Positions 1 through 7,515 of a stretch of 13,958 bases of DNA are shown here, in pieces. The DNA comes from CAZDGV01 sp964505195 (GTDB taxonomy: Bacteria; Bacteroidota; Bacteroidia; Chitinophagales; Chitinophagaceae), in contig CAZDGV010000037.1 of NCBI GenBank assembly GCA_964505195.1, forward strand, positions 1 through 13,958, in the 5' to 3' direction. The first letter of the stretch is position 1; every line of letters begins with the position of its first letter. The notes below the pieces were generated by a model. The model had not been told where the DNA came from, searched no databases, and worked only from the letters and a program-made list of their open reading frames with translations. The position numbers were made by a program, and so were the translations under genes.

Positions 1-1530
1 GCACCGTTTGAGCCAGGCAGTGAGCTCTTAATCATTGTTGGCGATGCAAACAATGCCATGGTTGCTGTTCAGGTACTTGGTGGAGGTTGGTTGAAATTGA
101 AGTTGACCGACAATGCTACCGGATGCATGAGCGAGTGTTATGTGGTGGTTGCAACTACACCTAATGCTGCTTGTACATTGGAAGGACCTGTAAAAGCTTG
201 TACCAATGAAGTTGTAACCTATTCAACTGTTCCAGTAGAAGGAGCAACTTATAATTGGAGCATTGAAGGCGATGCAACCATCGTTTCTGCTATGCCTTAT
301 GGTAGTTCCATTCAGGTGAAAGCAGGTGGAGAAGGTACATACACCGTGTTCCTGGTAATCACCAAAGAGGGTGAATGTCCCAGCTACTGTGATTGGACTA
401 CTTCCGTAGAGCTTTGTGGTTTGCCGTTGTGTACTTACACACAGGGTTACTATGGTAATATTGGCGGTAAAGCATGTACACCACAAGGTATAAGAACTAC
501 CGTTGGTTTGATCAGTGAATCACTGGCAGCCATGCCGGGGGGTAAGCTTTACTTAGGTAAGCCTGGTCGTTCTTTCACCGCTTCTACTGCATCTTATATC
601 ATTGGCATCCTTCCTGGCGGAGGTCCATCTACCATGCTGCCTGCCGGTGATTATGTCAATGCTACATCTGCAGGATTCCTCAAGCGGGGAAGGGTTAACA
701 ATGTTCTGCTTTCTCAAACCATCACACTTGCGCTCAATGCCTATATGCCCGGTTCTAAACTTCGTGAATTGAGTTTGGCCGCTGGTGCAGGTATGGGAGA
801 TAAGTGGCTGATTACCGTTGAGAAGAAAGGTAATTGTGATCTGAGCAACGCAGTGGCTGAAGCATGCAAATTCACTCCGATCTATTCACCTTGTGGTGAT
901 GGTAAATATATCTCCGGATATACTACTTCTTACAACCCCTATAGCGCGTGGAAGCTTTCTTCCAAAGTAATCAATGCGCTTCCGGGCGATAAGACTGTAA
1001 TGGATCTGTTGAATTTGGCAAGTGCTGCCCTGGGTGGTACTTTGCCTGCCGGACTCAGCTACAGCGATATCGCAGGTGCAGTGGGATTGATCAACGAGGC
1101 ATTTGATGAGTGCAGACTCTTTGTTGGAATTACATCTACAGGCAATGTAAGCGGATATTGTGTGCCGCCTGCTCCTGAAATGTGTCCTGCAACCATGAGC
1201 GCATCTGCTAGTGGCAACAATGAAGCGCCAGATGCTGCATTGCCTTCTGTTGTAGTGATGAATGTGAAAGAGCTTACAGTAAATGCATATCCCAATCCAT
1301 TTAAAGGTCAGCTCAACTTCCGTTTCGTTTCTCCTGTTAGCGGTAACGCAAAACTCGAGATGTTCAATGCAAGTGGACAACGACTCGCCATCGTATTCGA
1401 CGGTAAGGTAAGTGCCGGTGTTCAGAACTTTGTACGCTACAGTCCTGATGCTCCTGCAAGTGGATTGCTGATTTACAAGCTCACTGTTGGTGATAAGTCT
1501 GTAACCGGAAAAGTTCAGTCGATAAAATAA
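1..1530 (+). CDS. Secreted protein with PKD/Ig-like region and T9SS type A C-terminal sorting domain (5' partial)
   Basis: The frame is open from base 1, so the true start lies outside the window; the ATG at 58 is internal. 509 residues are visible. Residues about 55-140 look like a PKD/Ig-like beta-sandwich (threonine/valine-rich strands, with motifs such as ATYNWSIEG and EGTYTVFLVI). A cysteine- and glycine-rich middle region follows that I do not recognise (it begins near TQGYYGN). The last ~85 residues form a typical type IX sorting domain: an AYPNPF opening, a central NASGQRL strand, then GLLIYKLTVGDKSVTGKVQSIK-like ending strands. In the family, this domain directs export across the outer membrane by the T9SS and is then removed, with the protein attached to the surface or released. 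Function beyond export is unknown; an adhesin or large structural surface protein is an inference. A strong terminator follows 21 bases after the stop. Confidence 0.85.
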   Translation, partial: APFEPGSELLIIVGDANNAMVAVQVLGGGWLKLKLTDNATGCMSECYVVVATTPNAACTLEGPVKACTNEVVTYSTVPVEGATYNWSIEGDATIVSAMPYGSSIQVKAGGEGTYTVFLVITKEGECPSYCDWTTSVELCGLPLCTYTQGYYGNIGGKACTPQGIRTTVGLISESLAAMPGGKLYLGKPGRSFTASTASYIIGILPGGGPSTMLPAGDYVNATSAGFLKRGRVNNVLLSQTITLALNAYMPGSKLRELSLAAGAGMGDKWLITVEKKGNCDLSNAVAEACKFTPIYSPCGDGKYISGYTTSYNPYSAWKLSSKVINALPGDKTVMDLLNLASAALGGTLPAGLSYSDIAGAVGLINEAFDECRLFVGITSTGNVSGYCVPPAPEMCPATMSASASGNNEAPDAALPSVVVMNVKELTVNAYPNPFKGQLNFRFVSPVSGNAKLEMFNASGQRLAIVFDGKVSAGVQNFVRYSPDAPASGLLIYKLTVGDKSVTGKVQSIK

Positions 1531-1551
1531 TCAAAACATTTCTTCACATTT

Positions 1552-1577
1552 AAAAAAGGGGGCCAATGGCCCCCTTT
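1552..1577. terminator. Bidirectional intrinsic terminator between convergent genes
   Basis: Perfect 10-bp inverted repeat AAAGGGGGCC (1555-1564) / GGCCCCCTTT (1568-1577) with loop AAT. On the minus strand the stem is followed by an uninterrupted T run (the A's at 1552-1557). On the plus strand the 3' arm itself ends in TTT. It lies between the stop of the T9SS gene (1530) and the stop of the convergent peptidase gene (1613), so it can serve both transcripts, best for the minus strand. Confidence 0.85.
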
Positions 1578-1612
1578 GTATTTCATGATTGTTGTGCATT
1601 GTATATGGAAGC

Positions 1613-4021
1613 TTATTTCTTCGTCTTTACATATTTTTCAAGCCAGTTATGTTGCTCCCAAAGCATATGCAATACATTTTCTTTTCCGCGGTAGCCGTGC
1701 GCTTCATAAGGTAGGCTTACATAGCGAACATTTCCTCCGTTGCCTTTTAAAGCGGCAAACATTCTTTCACTTTGTACCGGAAAAGTGCCGGTATTGTCAT
1801 CGGTATCGCCGTGAATCAAAAGAATGGGTGTTTTCAATTGATGCGCGTAGCTGAACGGACTCATATCATAATATAGCTGCGGAACCTGCCAGTAGGTGCG
1901 GTCTTCATTTTGAAAACTGAATGGCGTTAACGTTCTGTTGTAAGCACCGCTGCGCGCAATGCCGGCTTTAAACCAGTTGGTATGTGCAAGCAGGTTAGCC
2001 GTCATAAATGCGCCGTAGCTATGTCCGCCTACGCCTACACGCGTACTGTCGCCCACACCCATCGATGCCAATTGGTCAATTGCTGCGCGCGCATTCAATT
2101 TGAGCTGTGCAATAAAATCATCATTGGGTTTTTTGTCCGCCGATGTGCTCACAATGGGCATTTCTGCATTGTCGAGCACAGCATAACCTTGTGTGACCCA
2201 GTAAATGGGCGAGCCCCAGCTGATGCGTGTGAAAGTATAAGATGATCCGCGTACCTGAGCGGCATCGGCTGCGTTGTTAAATTCTCTTGGGTAAGCCCAA
2301 AGCAACACAGGTAAAGGTCCCATGTTTTTGGCATCATATCCTTTTGGTAAATACAAATCGCCGGTAAGATCAACGCCATCTGCACGCTTATACTTGATTT
2401 TTTGTTTGCTGATGCCCTCCAATGCAGGGTAGGGATTCTGAAAATCGGTGATTTGCTGATCGGCAATTCTTAGTTTCAGGTTGCGGATATAATAGTTAGG
2501 CACTTCTGTATTGCTCTCCCTGCGGGTGAGGATTACCAAATTTTTACTGTCTAATATTTCGCTGATGGTTTCAAAATAGCCCTCTTTACAGCGCCAAAGC
2601 GTGTCGGTCTTTTTTGTAGTCAGATTGAAACTGCTGAGGAAGGGGAGGTCGCCGCGCGGAGATGCACCGGTGGTGTTGTTCATCAACAAGGTGGTGCCGT
2701 TGTTCTGCAGCTCAATCACATTTCTGCCGAACTGATTTCTGTGCATTACCGGTGTGCCGGGGTCAGCATAGGCATTGGTTAAACTTCTTTCAAACAGCAA
2801 TTCAGTTTCTCCTGTGGTAGGATTGAAGCGATGTGTGCGTACTTGCTGCTTGCCACGAAGCACTTCGTTAAGCAATGCAAAATTTTGATCGCCCCACATG
2901 ATGCCGCCAAAGCGCATGGTTGTTTTGGCAATTTGCTTTGCTTCTCCGTTAAAAGGGGCTTGTAAAGCATACACTGCATCACGATGCTCCGCTTGATTTT
3001 TCATCAATCCGCCATCCAATGCTTTTACCCAAACAATCGTAGCAGCTTCATCATCTCTCCAGCTATGATTGCGCGGAACATCCTGCACATTGTCGTTTCC
3101 TGCAGGTGCAGTTTCGGCAGAGGGTAGTTGTGCTAGTTCCTTCACCAGCTTTCCATTAGCATCCCAAATCACCAAACTGCTTTTGAAACCATTTGCAGGC
3201 ACTGTATAGGAATAGGGTTTTTCAACGATTCTTACGAGCAGATATTTTTTGTCGGGCGACGGACTCGCCTGCGTGTAAATGGCAGGTTTTCCCATCATCG
3301 TTTCGACACCATTGCTATTTTTTACTATTTGCACAGTAGTGTAAAACTCAAAAAGCTGTTCGTCGTAAGGCGATTTGATCAGATCCTGAAAAGTTGGTCT
3401 GGGTGCAGCTTTGCCATAGCTTTCCTGCACGGTAGGACCGGGAGGAGTAATGGATTTTTTAGGTGCCATCGAAGCTGCTTTTAATATCGTTTTATAGAGC
3501 ACGGTCTGATCGTCGATCCAGGTAAAGGCAGCGCCCATCATTACATTCAGTGGCGTTTTGTTGATCCGCTTTGCCTGCTGTGTAGCCACATCAATCACGT
3601 ACAAATCAACCTGTGTTGCTCCATGATGGGTGAAACCGATTTTTTTATCTGTTGGGCTCCAGGAAACGGAAGTGGCTGATAGGTTTTCAGGAAGTCCGTC
3701 AATAGAGTAGGTTTTGCCGGTTTTGATATTCTTTAAACTCAGTTGATTGATAAAATTCTGACGGCTTTGCGAGAAATTATTGGGGTTCATGCGCATGCCG
3801 GCCACTCTAATTTCGGGCTGACCAAGTTCTTCTACGGTGGGATAGCTGTTTCTTTCCATCAACAACATCCATTCGCCGCGGTTGTCAACACTCACCGTTG
3901 GGGTGGGCTTGGCCAGTGCCAGATCCGCGATGGTTTTAGGGGGTACCTGATACGTTACCGCATCCTGCGCTAAGGTTGTTCCTGCAATCAGCAGGAAGAT
4001 CCATGCAAAAAATTGTTTCAT
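1613..4021 (-). CDS. Secreted S9-family serine peptidase, glutamyl endopeptidase-like (S9D)
   Basis: 802 residues. The N-terminus is a Sec signal peptide (MKQFFAWIFLLIAGTTLAQ, cleavage probably just before or after the Q), so the enzyme acts in the periplasm or outside. The long middle part fits the beta-propeller lid of prolyl-oligopeptidase-family enzymes. The C-terminal alpha/beta-hydrolase domain has the full catalytic set: Ser668 in GGHSYGAF, Asp741 in HGDTDDN and His775 in YEAHGY. Segments such as SGAYNRTLTPF, FQNEDRT and the GTFPVQSERMFAALKG stretch closely resemble, from memory, the plant chloroplast glutamyl endopeptidase (CGEP), the S9D subfamily that cleaves after Glu. Substrate preference is inferred from that likeness only. 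The ATG at 4021 is chosen because it immediately precedes the signal peptide. The gene is divergent from the his operon and ends at a strong shared terminator. Confidence 0.88.
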   Translation of the reverse strand: MKQFFAWIFLLIAGTTLAQDAVTYQVPPKTIADLALAKPTPTVSVDNRGEWMLLMERNSYPTVEELGQPEIRVAGMRMNPNNFSQSRQNFINQLSLKNIKTGKTYSIDGLPENLSATSVSWSPTDKKIGFTHHGATQVDLYVIDVATQQAKRINKTPLNVMMGAAFTWIDDQTVLYKTILKAASMAPKKSITPPGPTVQESYGKAAPRPTFQDLIKSPYDEQLFEFYTTVQIVKNSNGVETMMGKPAIYTQASPSPDKKYLLVRIVEKPYSYTVPANGFKSSLVIWDANGKLVKELAQLPSAETAPAGNDNVQDVPRNHSWRDDEAATIVWVKALDGGLMKNQAEHRDAVYALQAPFNGEAKQIAKTTMRFGGIMWGDQNFALLNEVLRGKQQVRTHRFNPTTGETELLFERSLTNAYADPGTPVMHRNQFGRNVIELQNNGTTLLMNNTTGASPRGDLPFLSSFNLTTKKTDTLWRCKEGYFETISEILDSKNLVILTRRESNTEVPNYYIRNLKLRIADQQITDFQNPYPALEGISKQKIKYKRADGVDLTGDLYLPKGYDAKNMGPLPVLLWAYPREFNNAADAAQVRGSSYTFTRISWGSPIYWVTQGYAVLDNAEMPIVSTSADKKPNDDFIAQLKLNARAAIDQLASMGVGDSTRVGVGGHSYGAFMTANLLAHTNWFKAGIARSGAYNRTLTPFSFQNEDRTYWQVPQLYYDMSPFSYAHQLKTPILLIHGDTDDNTGTFPVQSERMFAALKGNGGNVRYVSLPYEAHGYRGKENVLHMLWEQHNWLEKYVKTKK

Positions 4022-4055
4022 CGTTACGTGATTTAGGGTTCTAATGTAAGCTATA

Positions 4056-4084
4056 CAAGGTTATTATGGCTTACCGTTCAACAA
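4056..4084 (-). promoter_or_regulatory. Candidate promoter of the S9 peptidase gene
   Basis: On the minus strand TAACCTTG (4063-4056) matches the Bacteroidota -7 element TAnnTTTG with one mismatch. A TTG (4084-4082) lies 18 bases upstream, within the known spacing of the -33 element. The start codon at 4021 would be about 30 bases downstream of the transcript start. Weak, pattern-based call. Confidence 0.35.
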
Positions 4085-4088
4085 AATA

Positions 4089-4119
4089 TTGGTCATATTA
4101 CCTGCTACCCTTAATTTTG
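4089..4119 (+). promoter_or_regulatory. Bacteroidota-type promoter of the his operon
   Basis: TTG at 4089-4091, a 20-base spacer, and TAATTTTG at 4112-4119, an exact match to the TAnnTTTG -7 consensus used by the primary sigma factor of Bacteroidota. Transcription would begin roughly 4-8 bases after 4119, that is at or next to the leader-peptide ATG at 4124, giving a leaderless or nearly leaderless leader peptide. Confidence 0.65.
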
Positions 4120-4123
4120 CGTC

Positions 4124-4171
4124 ATGATTATGCTTTCACATATCCATCATCACGCATACCTTTTTAGGTAG
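4124..4171 (+). CDS. hisL: his operon leader peptide (attenuator peptide)
   Basis: Short frame ATG...TAG encoding MIMLSHIHHHAYLFR (15 residues), with four histidines in positions 6-10, three of them consecutive (codons CAT CAT CAC at 4145-4153). It sits just upstream of hisG, right behind a promoter match and ahead of a terminator hairpin. This is the hallmark of ribosome-mediated attenuation: scarce charged tRNA-His stalls the ribosome on the His codons. The stop codon (4169-4171) lies inside the antiterminator arm, so a ribosome that finishes the peptide masks that arm. The second ATG at 4130 is an alternative start and keeps all His codons. No Shine-Dalgarno is visible, as expected for the phylum. 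Confidence 0.88.
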   Translation: MIMLSHIHHHAYLFR

Positions 4172-4216
4172 GCCGGTGATCTTATGTGTAAACATAAAAG
4201 ATATTACAGGGCTTAC
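4168..4216 (+). promoter_or_regulatory. Antiterminator fold of the his attenuator
   Basis: GTAGGCC (4168-4174) can pair with GGCTTAC (4210-4216), seven base pairs including one G-U, and this removes the 5' arm of the terminator. Inside it lies a hairpin TTATGT (4182-4187), loop GTAA, ACATAA (4192-4197), extendable by ATC/GAT (4179-4181 with 4200-4202) across a two-base bulge. A smaller hairpin TACCT/AGGTA (4157-4161 with 4166-4170) overlaps the upstream arm and the stop codon and may compete with it. A ribosome stalled at 4145-4153 would leave 4168-4174 free; a ribosome at the stop codon would cover it. Confidence 0.75.
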
Positions 4217-4235
4217 GGAGGTAAGCCCTTTTTTT
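4209..4235 (+). terminator. Attenuator terminator before hisG
   Basis: Perfect 8-bp stem GGGCTTAC (4209-4216), loop GGAG, GTAAGCCC (4221-4228), followed at once by seven T (4229-4235). It lies 18 bases before the hisG start and downstream of the His-rich leader peptide, so it is expected to stop transcription when histidine is plentiful. Confidence 0.88.
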
Positions 4236-4253
4236 GTCACTAATAATAAAGCA

Positions 4254-5117
4254 ATGGATCGGTTAAACATCAAAATTGCCATTCAAAAATCAGGTCGGCT
4301 TTACGACGATTCGGTGAAGCTGTTGCAGGAATGTGGTATTGAGCTGCGCAATGTGAAGGATCGTCTTCGTACTGAGTCGGATACCTTTCCCATGGAAGTG
4401 TTTTTTCTGCGCGATGATGATATTCCCCAATATGTGGAAGACGGTGTTGCCGATATCGGCATTGTGGGAGAAAATGTTTTACTGGAGAAGAATAAAAAAG
4501 TGAGTCTGGTAGAAAAGCTGGGCTTTGGTCGCTGCCGACTTTCACTGGCCATTCCGCGCGGCGAAAACTATGAGGGACTTGCATCGCTCAATGGAAAACG
4601 TATTGCCACCAGTTATCCTTTTCTGGTAGATCAGTTCTTCAAAAACCAAGGACTTGCTGCCGATATTCATGAAATCAGCGGTTCGGTTGAAATTGCACCC
4701 GGTATTGGTTTGTCGGATGCTGTTGCCGATTTAGTAAGCAGTGGCTCAACGCTGTTTATGAATGGTTTGAAAGAAGTGGAAACCATCCTACAGTCGCAAG
4801 CAGTACTGATACGCAATCAGCAGATCAGCGCCGAAAAAGAAGCATTACTCAACAAACTGCTGTTTCGCATCCATGCTGTAAAAAAATCGAAACGCAATAA
4901 ATATGTGCTGTTGAATGCGCCCAATGATAAGCTCGATGAAATCATCGCTTTGTTACCGGGTATGAAAAGCCCCACCGTGCTGCCCCTCGCGCAAAGCGGA
5001 TGGAGTAGTGTGCACAGTGTATTGAAGGAAGATGAATTCTGGATTAAAATCGAAGCACTCAAAGCGGCAGGAGCAGAGGGAATACTGGTAATACCGATTG
5101 AAAAAATGATTGTATAA
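4254..5117 (+). CDS. hisG: ATP phosphoribosyltransferase, long form
   Basis: Condenses ATP with PRPP to phosphoribosyl-ATP, the committed first step of histidine synthesis in the cytoplasm. 287 residues from the ATG at 4254 (MDRLNIKIAIQKSGRL), which matches the usual HisG N-terminus. The frame is open upstream to a GTG at 4176, but that would translate through the attenuator terminator, so the longer start is rejected. Features: N-terminal KSGRL, the internal DIGIVGEN segment, the PRPP-binding region around EIAPGIGLSDAVADLV (residues ~145-160), and a C-terminal regulatory domain (from about residue 215, MKSPTVLPL and the closing PIEKMIV). The regulatory domain marks the hexameric long form, which is feedback-inhibited by histidine and needs no HisZ. 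First gene of the operon; hisD begins 15 bases after it. Confidence 0.96.
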   Translation: MDRLNIKIAIQKSGRLYDDSVKLLQECGIELRNVKDRLRTESDTFPMEVFFLRDDDIPQYVEDGVADIGIVGENVLLEKNKKVSLVEKLGFGRCRLSLAIPRGENYEGLASLNGKRIATSYPFLVDQFFKNQGLAADIHEISGSVEIAPGIGLSDAVADLVSSGSTLFMNGLKEVETILQSQAVLIRNQQISAEKEALLNKLLFRIHAVKKSKRNKYVLLNAPNDKLDEIIALLPGMKSPTVLPLAQSGWSSVHSVLKEDEFWIKIEALKAAGAEGILVIPIEKMIV

Positions 5118-5132
5118 CACAACCCAACTATC

Positions 5133-6416
5133 ATGCAAGTTTTTCAATATCCGCAGCGGCATACATGGTCATCACTGTTGCAACGTCCTGCCTTGGATGC
5201 AGCTGCATTGGAGAAGTCGACCCGCAAAGTACTTGCTAAAGTGCAGCAGGGTGGCGATCGCGCTGTGCGTCGCTTTACAAAGCAATTTGATGGCATTGCA
5301 CTCCGCAACTTTGCAGTAACAACAAAAGAAATTGCTGCAGCTGCAAAGCAGATCGATCCGAACCTGCGCGCTGCGATTGATGTGGCAATGAAAAACATTC
5401 GTTGTTTTCATGCAGCTCAGTTGTGTGAAGAAGAAGTGGTCAGCACCATGCCCGGTATCCAATGCTGGCGAAAGATGGTGCCCATTGAAAAAGTAGGACT
5501 CTATATTCCCGGCGGAACGGCACCGCTTTTTTCCACCTTACTCATGCTGGGCATTCCCGCAACCCTTGCCGGCTGCAAAGAAATTGTGGTGTGTTCTCCC
5601 CCCGATAAAGACGGTAAGCTGCACCCTGCTATTTTATATGCAGCAAAACAATTAGGCATCACCAAGATTTTCAAAATAGGTGGCATACAAGCCATTGCTG
5701 CGATGGCATACGGAACGGAAACGGTGCCGCAGGTATATAAAATATTTGGACCGGGCAACCAGTACGTTACTGCTGCCAAGCAGCTGGTGCAGCAGGAAGG
5801 TGTAGCCATCGATATGCCTGCAGGGCCCAGCGAAGTGTGTGTGCTGGCCGATGAAACTGCCGTACCTGCTTTTGTCGCGGCCGACCTACTTTCACAAGCA
5901 GAGCATGGGGCCGACAGTCAGGTTTTATTGGTTTCCACTTCTGCTGCTTTAATCGGTGAGGTAAATAAATGCATAGATGAACAACTGCAGCAATTGCCGC
6001 GTGCTGAAATAGCCCGACTTGCACTTAACAACAGTAAAGCGATCGTGCTGGAAAACATACAGGATGCCATTGATTTGGTTAATGCCTATGCAGCCGAGCA
6101 CTTAATTCTCGCAAGTGATGATGCAACTGCCCTTTCTCCATTCATTGTAAATGCAGGTTCGGTATTTGTAGGAAATTATGCACCGGAATCGGTGGGTGAT
6201 TATGCCAGTGGCACGAATCATACTTTGCCTACCAACGGCTATGCGCGTGCTTACAGTGGCGTAAGCGTAGATAGCTTTGTGAAAAAAATTACTTTTCAAA
6301 CGCTCAGTCAGGATGGTTTGAAAGCGATTGGCAATGCAGTCGTTACACTTGCAGAAGCAGAAGGACTCACCGCGCATGCAGCGGCTGTAAGCATTCGTTT
6401 GAAAAATCAACAGTAG
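5133..6416 (+). CDS. hisD: Histidinol dehydrogenase
   Basis: Oxidises L-histidinol to L-histidine with two NAD+ in the last two steps of the pathway. 427 residues, normal for the family. Visible signatures: IPGGTAPL, FGPGNQYVTAAK (residues ~205-216), DMPAGPSE (~227-234) and SQAEHGADSQ. By alignment from memory with E. coli HisD (constant offset of four), the zinc ligands are Gln255, His258, Asp356 and His415, and the catalytic pair is Glu322-His323; all are present. The ATG at 5133 begins a typical N-terminus. Spacing of 15 bases to hisG and 16 to hisC supports one transcript. Confidence 0.97.
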   Translation: MQVFQYPQRHTWSSLLQRPALDAAALEKSTRKVLAKVQQGGDRAVRRFTKQFDGIALRNFAVTTKEIAAAAKQIDPNLRAAIDVAMKNIRCFHAAQLCEEEVVSTMPGIQCWRKMVPIEKVGLYIPGGTAPLFSTLLMLGIPATLAGCKEIVVCSPPDKDGKLHPAILYAAKQLGITKIFKIGGIQAIAAMAYGTETVPQVYKIFGPGNQYVTAAKQLVQQEGVAIDMPAGPSEVCVLADETAVPAFVAADLLSQAEHGADSQVLLVSTSAALIGEVNKCIDEQLQQLPRAEIARLALNNSKAIVLENIQDAIDLVNAYAAEHLILASDDATALSPFIVNAGSVFVGNYAPESVGDYASGTNHTLPTNGYARAYSGVSVDSFVKKITFQTLSQDGLKAIGNAVVTLAEAEGLTAHAAAVSIRLKNQQ

Positions 6417-6432
6417 ATTAAAAAATAAGATC

Positions 6433-7485
6433 ATGTCGTTTCAATTGCAAACACTGCTTCGTCCCAATATTGAAAAGCTGGTGCCTTACTCGTCGGCAAG
6501 AGATGAATTTCATGGCGAAGCGCGCATTTTTTTGGATGCCAATGAAAACAGCATCGGTTCGCCACTCCTAAAGTGGTACAACCGCTACCCCGATCCCTAT
6601 CAGCAAAAGTTAAAGCAGAAAATCAGTCAGGTGAAAGGCGTTCCGCCTGAGAACATATTCATAGGCAATGGAAGCGATGAATGCATTGACTTGCTCTATC
6701 GTTCTTTTTGTAATCCGGGTAAAGACAATGTAATTATTGTTCCACCAACATACGGTATGTATGAAGTGAGTGCCGCCATCAACGACGTGGAAGTGCGCAA
6801 GGCGCCGCTGCTTGAAAATTTTCAGCTCGATCTGCTGCACATGGAAACACTGGTAGATGAGGATACCAAAATCATCTGGATCTGTTCTCCCAATAACCCT
6901 ACTGGCAATGCAATGCAGCATGAAGACATCGAAACCATTTTGAATAATTTCAATGGATTGGTAGTGGTAGATGAAGCGTATATCAATTTTGCAAGGCAGC
7001 GATCTTTCATTTCATTGTTGAATGAATATCCCAACCTGGTGGTGATGCAAACATTGAGCAAAGCCTGGGGACTGGCCGGCTTACGCCTCGGCATGGCTTT
7101 TGCATCTGCCGAAATAGTTGCAGTTTTAAATAAAGTGAAACCTCCTTACAATATCAGTGAGCCTGTACAAGATTTGGTTTTACAGGCATTAGACCGACTG
7201 GAAGAGGTGAATGAAATGATACGAGAAATTGTGCGTGAGCGGGAAAGATTAGCCACTGCTTTGAAAGCCCTTGCATTGGTGCAGCATGTGTATCCTTCCG
7301 ATGCGAATTTTTTATTGGTGCGTGTGGCAGATGCCAGAGCGGTGTATGGCTATCTTTTAGCCAATCAAATTGTAGTGCGTGACCGCAGTAAGGTAATGCT
7401 ATGTGATAATTGCCTGCGGATTACAGTAGGCACAGCAAGGGAAAATGATGAACTTCTGAACGTTCTGAACGCTTTTATTGTTTAA
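6433..7485 (+). CDS. hisC: Histidinol-phosphate aminotransferase
   Basis: PLP enzyme that transfers an amino group from glutamate to imidazole-acetol phosphate. 350 residues, normal length. Fold type I signatures: LDANENSIG near residue 34, GNGSDECIDLL (78-88), SPNNPTGN (152-159), VVDEAYINF (178-186) and TLSKAWGLAGLRLG, in which Lys210 should form the Schiff base with PLP. Start ATG 6433 is 16 bases after the hisD stop. A 30-base gap without a terminator leads to the next gene. Confidence 0.96.
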   Translation: MSFQLQTLLRPNIEKLVPYSSARDEFHGEARIFLDANENSIGSPLLKWYNRYPDPYQQKLKQKISQVKGVPPENIFIGNGSDECIDLLYRSFCNPGKDNVIIVPPTYGMYEVSAAINDVEVRKAPLLENFQLDLLHMETLVDEDTKIIWICSPNNPTGNAMQHEDIETILNNFNGLVVVDEAYINFARQRSFISLLNEYPNLVVMQTLSKAWGLAGLRLGMAFASAEIVAVLNKVKPPYNISEPVQDLVLQALDRLEEVNEMIREIVRERERLATALKALALVQHVYPSDANFLLVRVADARAVYGYLLANQIVVRDRSKVMLCDNCLRITVGTARENDELLNVLNAFIV

Positions 7486-7515
7486 TCTTATTTTTAGGGT
7501 ATAAAAATCACTCTC

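Noticed and set aside
886..1380. 164-residue minus-strand reading frame
   Set aside because: Entirely antisense to the T9SS protein gene, rich in Cys/His/Arg as expected of a reverse shadow, with no recognisable motif.
1576..1854. 92-residue plus-strand reading frame
   Set aside because: Lies antisense to the 3' end of the well-supported S9 peptidase gene and shows no protein-like pattern; a shadow frame.
7489..7496. TATTTTTA, a near match to the -7 promoter consensus between hisC and the dehydrogenase gene
   Set aside because: The conserved final G is missing and the region is AT-rich, so chance matches are likely. I could not support an internal promoter.
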